Part shown: positions 58,268 through 64,000 of the stretch, one piece after another
Layout of the letters: every line of letters begins with the position of its first letter
Position numbering within the stretch: position 1 is the stretch's first letter
Source: Acorus gramineus
Lineage: Eukaryota; Streptophyta; Magnoliopsida; Acorales; Acoraceae
Direction of reading: 5' to 3'
Assembly: GCA_030737835.1 (NCBI GenBank)
Contig: CM060854.1
Span: forward strand, 12,286,311 to 12,350,310
Length of the DNA: 64,000 nt
The notes under the pieces: model-generated
Told to the model about the DNA's origin: nothing
Seen by the model: only the letters and a program-made list of their open reading frames with translations
Database searches by the model: none
Position numbers and translations under genes: made by a program

Positions 58268-61037
58268 CAATAATGATTTTTTGGCCCCAACTGATAAGCC
58301 CCATCTCAAACCCCATGAGATGACAAGATTGAATTATCTAAAATGCCCTTTTATATTATATTCGTCTTTTGAACTCATATATCGTAACCGATCCCCTATA
58401 TCGTAACCGTCCCCTTTATTATTGGAGGTAAAACCATAATTTCATTGTTCTTTCTTTTTGTGGAAACAATTAATTCAATCGGACGATTCAATTAGAAGAA
58501 ATTGTGTATACTGAATACATTAATCAATTTGAAAGATTAGAGGAACAGAAAAAAAAAAGTCAATTTCATTTTTTATTTAGATATGGTCCGTGTATGCGTG
58601 GTGAATTCTCAATTTTATTCTTCTGTGTGATCTGATTGTGGTGCAATCAGAATTTGATACATCCAGGTTAGGTTTTTCGGTTCCCAAAAATTACAAAATT
58701 TTGCGATATTTTAGTTTTCAAATTCAGATGGACCGGTGGATTTGAAAACAAATAGTGAATTTTATTTTTGTTTCAGTTTGATCGGTAGAGAAGAGAAGAA
58801 TTTTGATTCATTTAGTTTTATTTGTGACCAGTTTGTGGTGCAAACAATGGAGAACTAATCAGGCTAGTACTTTTTCGATCTGAATACATTATTTCATTTT
58901 TTTATTTTTCGTCATTACTTTGAATCATTATATACATTAATTAAATCTGAATTTTATTTTAAATTCAGATACATGGGCTGTATCTTGATTTTCATGCATT
59001 GTTGTGTACCAAGTATGATCTGTACAATCGTTTATGATCGTGTGTTTCTATATAATTATGCATAATGTGTCATTCATCATATTTTTTAGCTTTATATCAA
59101 TATTATTCGACTCATTCAGATTGAAGATTTTGAAATACACTGGACATTCACTTGTATGGAATATGTATTTGTTAATTCAAATTCTAGATACATCTGTATC
59201 TGAATTTCAATTCAGCCCATTTTTTTAAGGTTGCTATTTTTATGGATTTGATTAATATATAGCCGATTAATATATAATTGCTTATTGTTGGCATTTTGAA
59301 GACCTTTTATGAATTTTCTATGCAGTTCTGAGTAACATGTGGATTATATTTGTTCATTTGGATTTTCAGATACATGATTGTATCTTAATTGATAACATGT
59401 GGTTGATGTTCTTTTTTTTCACCAGGCAATGATGGTGATTTTGTGGACACATGTGAAGACTCAATTCATTTTGATGACATCAATGATCCATGTTCTGTGA
59501 AAACCAGTTTGTCGAAGGAATTGTTTGTTGTGGCTGATCAGCAAAATGTAGAAGAGATTGTCTGAATTCCTTTGACTCAACTCTATTGCTGTAAATGTTT
59601 CAAATATTCTGTGCATTGTAGATCTGTACTCGGGATAGTATGCCCAGTTTCTTCTTTGTTCAGCAACTCTGTCTTTTTTTGCTTTTGCATAATTTGTATA
59701 ACATCCAGATGCAGTTAAAATGCCTAATACAATATCATACACATGAAATTGTCTTTTCTATACGAACAGTGGATAAACACTGTCTTTTTGTGTATTGAGA
59801 TACATGTGTATCTTAAAAATGAAATCAAGAGTTTCTAAACAAATATCAGAGACATCAAAACTATATACACCATCTATATTTCAGATACTTATGAACAGCC
59901 AAATTGCACACAAATAACTGCTATCAAATATTTGTTTTTTCAGATACCGCCAAAGGATTTAGCCATGTTTTATATAACAATTTTAGATACAATTGATTCA
60001 GATACATACAATTTTTACAAGAGCATTAATCTATTTTCATCAAGGGATTTACAGAAACAGTTGAGTAATCCAAAATATAAGATTGAAGTTTTTAATACAC
60101 AATACATTTTGATTCGTGGCTACTTGTTAATAGCTTGTAATATGACTATTGGGTTCTCTGTTGCTACATAATTGCTTCAGATTCATATTTATTTGATAAC
60201 AGGTTTTCAGATACATGTATAGTTGATTAAGATACATGGATTGTTTACAAAAAAATAAGATATATTCATCAAACAATGCATGTTAATTATCAAAGATAAT
60301 ATAATAATTCATGATCTACATGCATATGATATTTCAAACATTTCATTTGGCTACTATTAATTGCTCAGTCAACCAGATTTTGTTTCACTGAATCATGAAA
60401 CAATTGCACAATCTTTTTTTATATTTCAGATGCACTTATCTGAAACACTGATTTTTCAAATGGATTTCAGATTCAATCAAATTAACAAGAGAGCAAAAAA
60501 CGGAAGGGAACCGTTTTATATTTAATTTTAAAAACCAGATATTTCATCCCCAAAAACAAAAACAAAACCATGACGGTGAAGTTTCGATTATAGCAAGAAA
60601 TCTAACATTTTTTTTTCGCCATTGTTGATGATCTGTTTGGGGAAGAGAATCAGATGATATGAATTCTTTATAGTCGATTTTTTTTTTGGTTCGTATGGCT
60701 TTACCTAATTTGGAAAACCTAAGTTTTAAATTTTTTTTAGAATATGTTCAATTAGGGGAGAGGATTCAATGATCTCCCCTTTTTTTTGGGATTATGTTAT
60801 ATGGATTAATGATGGGGAGATGATTTAATGATCCCCCTTTTTTTGAGATTCTATTACGAGCATTTATTGTGATATTAGTTAGTTAAAGCTAATTTTTAAA
60901 AATCTTAGAAGGGTAGTCATGTCATTGTCATTTTGATGGTTTGAAAAAGTCAAACAGAGAACCAATAGAGAGTGCCACCTATTGGAGCTCACCAATGGGG
61001 TCTAATTTCTGGGGCCCAGGTAGCAGCACTGTTATTG
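58268..61037. mobile_element. DNA transposon copy, same family as the 6938 element
   Basis: Inverse-related ends: left CAATAATGATTTTTTGGCCCC followed by AAACCCCATGAGATGACA; right, read inverted, CAATAACAGTGCTGC..GGGCCCC followed by ACCCCATTGGTGAGCTCC. The interior is rich in AGATACA and TGTATCTGAATT, as in the copy at 6938-8250, and shares the AGAAGGGTAGTxxTGTCxTT block near its right end (60908). No transposase is visible. Boundaries are approximate and no target duplication was confirmed. Confidence 0.5.
59426..59565 (+). pseudogene. Possible captured exon inside the transposon, unknown
   Basis: After a good acceptor (CTTTTTTTTCACCAG) an open frame reads NDGDFVDTCEDSIHFDDIND, then PCSVKTSLSKELFVVADQQN and VEEIV before a TGA at 59563-59565. 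Its composition is protein-like and acidic, unlike the surrounding AT-rich repeats. I do not recognise a family. It may be a captured gene end, or chance. Confidence 0.3.
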
Positions 61038-61635
61038 AAATACAAAGTGGAGGAGGGGGGTGTATATTTGCAAAATTTGCAAATTCAAAATTTTAAAATA
61101 AGGATTGATTTCATGTGTTTTAAAGGTGAATAATATGAGAAACAACAAAGTAGCTAGATACCCACATCAAATTAAAATCTAGGGGGTCAGTTGATGATAG
61201 GCCCACCATATTCTCACCATTAATTTTGTTCCCCCAGGCAAAATCTGAATGGCTGAATCAAACATTGTTGAATGGAAAAGGACATGTACATGGTCCTGGT
61301 ACTCAGTTTATAAAAGTTCATTTAATGGTGATATTGACTTGTGAAAATAAACATAAAATAATAATAATAATAAAAGCCATAAAACTCATGTGCAAAGTTA
61401 CGGAATAACACTGGTTTAAAATTAGGTCTATTTTGTAGTCTCATTTACATTCTTTACGTGACAAACGCAATATACAAAATTGCTTATCATATATACTTAC
61501 TTCACTATCTATATCCCAACATATATTTTATCACAGAAAATATAAAAAAAAATATGCATTCAATTCATATAAGTATGTATATATCATTTTTTATAAAAGA
61601 ATACACTTCATAGCAAAATATATATTACTACCAAG

Positions 61636-61675
<40 letters not shown>

Positions 61676-61800
61676 AAAAAAAAGCCAAACGGACATGGAC
61701 TGCAAATGGGGTTGCTAACGGAACTAAAGGTATCAAATTCAAACAAATTCATGCGATTTTATACTAAAAAGAAAATGGTTATTTTTTTATTTTTTTTAAA
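61038..61800. other. Intergenic with (AT)n microsatellite
   Basis: Contains an (AT)n run of about 16 units at 61641-61672 and TATACTxxC-type repeats shared with 36000-36120 and 40900-41060. No gene is seen. Confidence 0.5.
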
Positions 61801-62175
61801 AAATTGGTGGTTCATTTATAACTGTCAAAACTTGCAAATGAGCCGAAAGAGGGAAGAATAGACTAAAAACAATGGAAACAAAGCAAAAATAAAGAAAGCA
61901 TGGCTGGGGGACCAAAAAGAGGGGTGGATCGCCGAGCCTTTACACGAGGTGTGCAAAGCACTCACTGCACCCCGAGCCCCACCCCATTACGCATGGGTCC
62001 GTCCCCCCGAGATGCCTATCGACTTCGCACCTACCAAAAATCGTCCCCAGTTTTTCAATAAGAATATAGCATCCTCCCACACGTTTTCCATATAAAAGCG
62101 TTGGTTCTTGAAGATGAGCAAGTTGCGAGCCTGCCAAATGGCCAAGAAAATTGTTGTTTTGGTTCATCTTTAACC
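61800..62175 (-). mobile_element. LINE 3' fragment (reverse transcriptase C-terminal region)
   Basis: The minus strand reads IFLAIWQARNLLIFKNQRF, then MENVWEDAIFLLKNWGRFLV and GGRTHA-stop, then GSAIHPSFWSPSHAFF. This is the familiar end of plant LINE ORF2 (IW..RN..IF after the zinc-binding reverse transcriptase domain) followed by its 3' untranslated region. There is a stop after the terminal block. The rest of the element, including the RT and endonuclease domains, is absent: a typical 5'-truncated LINE insertion. Confidence 0.65.
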
Positions 62176-64000
62176 CATTTCAAAGTGGACATTCAACTCT
62201 ACTTTTGGCTCTGTTTTTTTAATCTTATATATACATATATATAAAATTGGTCATGATAATGCTCAATGATGCGAATTTTATAGCCAAAAAAGGCAATCTT
62301 GATGATGATTTTGTTTAAGCTTTGAAAGAACCCATGCGTTGACATAGTTATCTTATATGATCAGATGATTTTATTTGAATTTTATTAAATTAATGACAAG
62401 AGGTCTAAACATGCAGGAACACTAGGTTTAATTTAGACTGAATTCCTTATTAAAAAAAAAAAACACGCATAGTTATTTTTTTAAAGTATGGTCAACTCTA
62501 TATATGTGCAAACAAAAAATATATATATTGTTTAATAAATCCGATTCTTCATGCTCATGCATCGCGTGCACGTAAAAATTTTAAAGTGTTTGTTCATCTT
62601 AATAAACTTGACTGACAGCACATGATTATATATATCTACAGTAAATTAATGAAAGATATATTCCACATTGGTCCCCATATTTTATATATTTTATTATAAG
62701 ACATGCAAATGGATGTTCCGTATTGTATATTATAAGACATGCAAATGGGTTGTCTGTGTATTATTAACCCTATGATACATATCATGCAAGGTAATGACTC
62801 TTCACATGAAGCACAATCTGAAAACTTAATTTGTTCCATATAATCTTATGTTTTGGTAATGGTATTTGTCAATGGAAAAAATAATCAATTGTCCCAATTC
62901 ACACATGGATGCTTAATTAAAGGGTCCATATGATCGTGTCATATTTAATTAAGACAAGTATGTTAAGCATTAATTAGCATTATTTTTTCGGTGTTGGACT
63001 ACAACCATTTAAACATATTTTAGAAAATAAAAATAAAAAGATAAGATCAAATCTTTATAATCAATATTTTAAAACATTTTTTTTATATATAAAACCCAAT
63101 TATCAATCTGAACGTGGTTTTGCAAAATCAATTTTCAGATAACAATTATAAATAATTTTTTTTATTAAACATTAGCTTTTGTTTTAGAGTTTGACTTTTA
63201 AAAATCAATAAAATAATTTTTATGAAAAAACTAATCATTGAGTCACTTTATGGAAAAAGCTAAATGAGAACGTTTATTAAAAAGATTATATTAAAAATGA
63301 TTTTGATGAGGGTTTAATTAAGATAACGTTTGGAAAAATGTTTTGATGATTTTTTTTAATAAAAATCAAATTTAATTTAACTTTATTTTCAAACACCACA
63401 ATTGAAGAGAGGAATAAAAAACAACTTATAATCATAAATAGTGAGAAAAAAAATTTTCAACAATTTACCAAAAATGTACTTATTGGGAATCTAATTTCAA
63501 ACAAAATACCAAAAGATTTCTGAATGCTATCTAAGTCCTCAAAAAAAATTTATATAATGAACTATTTTATTTAGTTTTAAGATGGCCATCTCATTTTTAA
63601 AAGGGAATTTTGTAAGTACATCCTCAAATTAAAATAAATCATTCATCTTTAATAACATGCAATTATCTTTTTTGAATTACCATGTGCCCCACCCCCTCTC
63701 CTCCCCATTTATTTTTTTTAAGATAGAAATTGCTACTAAAAGATTGAGTTGTTACTATTCTGAATTGGTGATGAGGGGTAACAAAAGGAAATCAAAGGAT
63801 AAAATAAAGACCTCGGGCCAAGAAGGCCAAGACCTGACATGGGATGTCTACCAAAGCCCAATGGGTGGCTCTAATTGCACCCTTCAAATTGGGGTGCACA
63901 CCCCTCATAAACGGATGGTGTACAAATGATCTATTTATAATCGGATCATGTGCACACCCAATTATTTGATTTTTATGTCGACAATGTTTGTATCGTGGGG
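62176..64000. other. AT-rich intergenic DNA, no gene seen
   Basis: No coding exon on either strand. A short direct duplication of ATATTATAAGACATGCAAATG occurs near 62690 and 62728. The frame at 63657-63929 has no recognisable motif. Confidence 0.45.

Noticed and set aside
59461-59742. 93-residue minus-strand frame
   Set aside because: No family resemblance and it lies opposite the possible captured exon in repeat DNA.
1-64000. tRNA and rRNA genes
   Set aside because: None was recognised by eye on either strand; a covariance-model scan would be needed to exclude a diverged tRNA.

Overview
The window is nuclear DNA of a flowering plant, most likely a eudicot. The evidence is GT-AG introns in every gene, plant-only families (a type II ROP GTPase, a PLAC8/PCR protein, a plant-type CcmH, an AIM1-type multifunctional protein, a plant-mobile-domain protein), very AT-rich intergenic DNA, and dense plant transposons (hAT, MULE, MITE, Copia, Gypsy-type LTR, LINE). 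There is no operon logic; each gene stands alone.

Genes. Five look intact after splicing by eye: (1) a type II ROP/RAC small GTPase, + strand, 8800-11873, 8 exons, 210 aa; (2) a PLAC8-family (PCR/cell-number-regulator-like) membrane protein, - strand, 12917-15310, 4 exons, 234 aa; (3) mitochondrial cytochrome c maturation protein CcmH, - strand, 15834-17275, 3 exons, 151 aa; (4) a mitochondrial-type PPR protein resembling NFD5, + strand, 24104-27166, 2 exons, 696 aa; (5) an AIM1-like peroxisomal beta-oxidation multifunctional protein, - strand, 29906-40442, 18 exons, 726 aa, which lacks a recognisable PTS1 and has changes at conserved glycines. There is also a golgin (GC5-like) pseudogene at 20840-21720 and an RPL27 (eL27) fragment inside a transposon near 7 kb.

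Layout. 1-8.3 kb is MITEs, a hAT element and a transposon carrying the RPL27 fragment. 8.5-17.3 kb is a compact gene island (ROP, PLAC8, CcmH). 17.3-23.9 kb is repeats, the golgin relic and a hAT element that ends about 200 bp before the PPR gene. 24-27 kb is the PPR gene. 28-29.5 kb is a decayed Copia 3' end. 29.9-40.4 kb is the AIM1-like gene, whose 2.9-kb second intron holds two long-TIR elements side by side. 40.5-48.4 kb is repeats: two hAT elements with perfect 8-bp target duplications, and a minisatellite containing a solo LTR with a 5-bp target duplication. 48.9-54.9 kb is a 6-kb Mutator-like element (MULE) carrying a transposase gene and a second gene for a plant mobile domain (PMD) protein, both broken only by single-base deletions. 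55-64 kb is gene-poor, with two more long-terminal-repeat DNA elements and a LINE 3' fragment.

Most notable: the ROP gene's last intron splits a reading frame that, if unspliced, ends in Cys-Pro-Ile-Met-stop, a CaaX-like box; the AIM1-like protein appears to have lost its peroxisome signal; and the MULE is a two-gene transposase plus PMD cassette.
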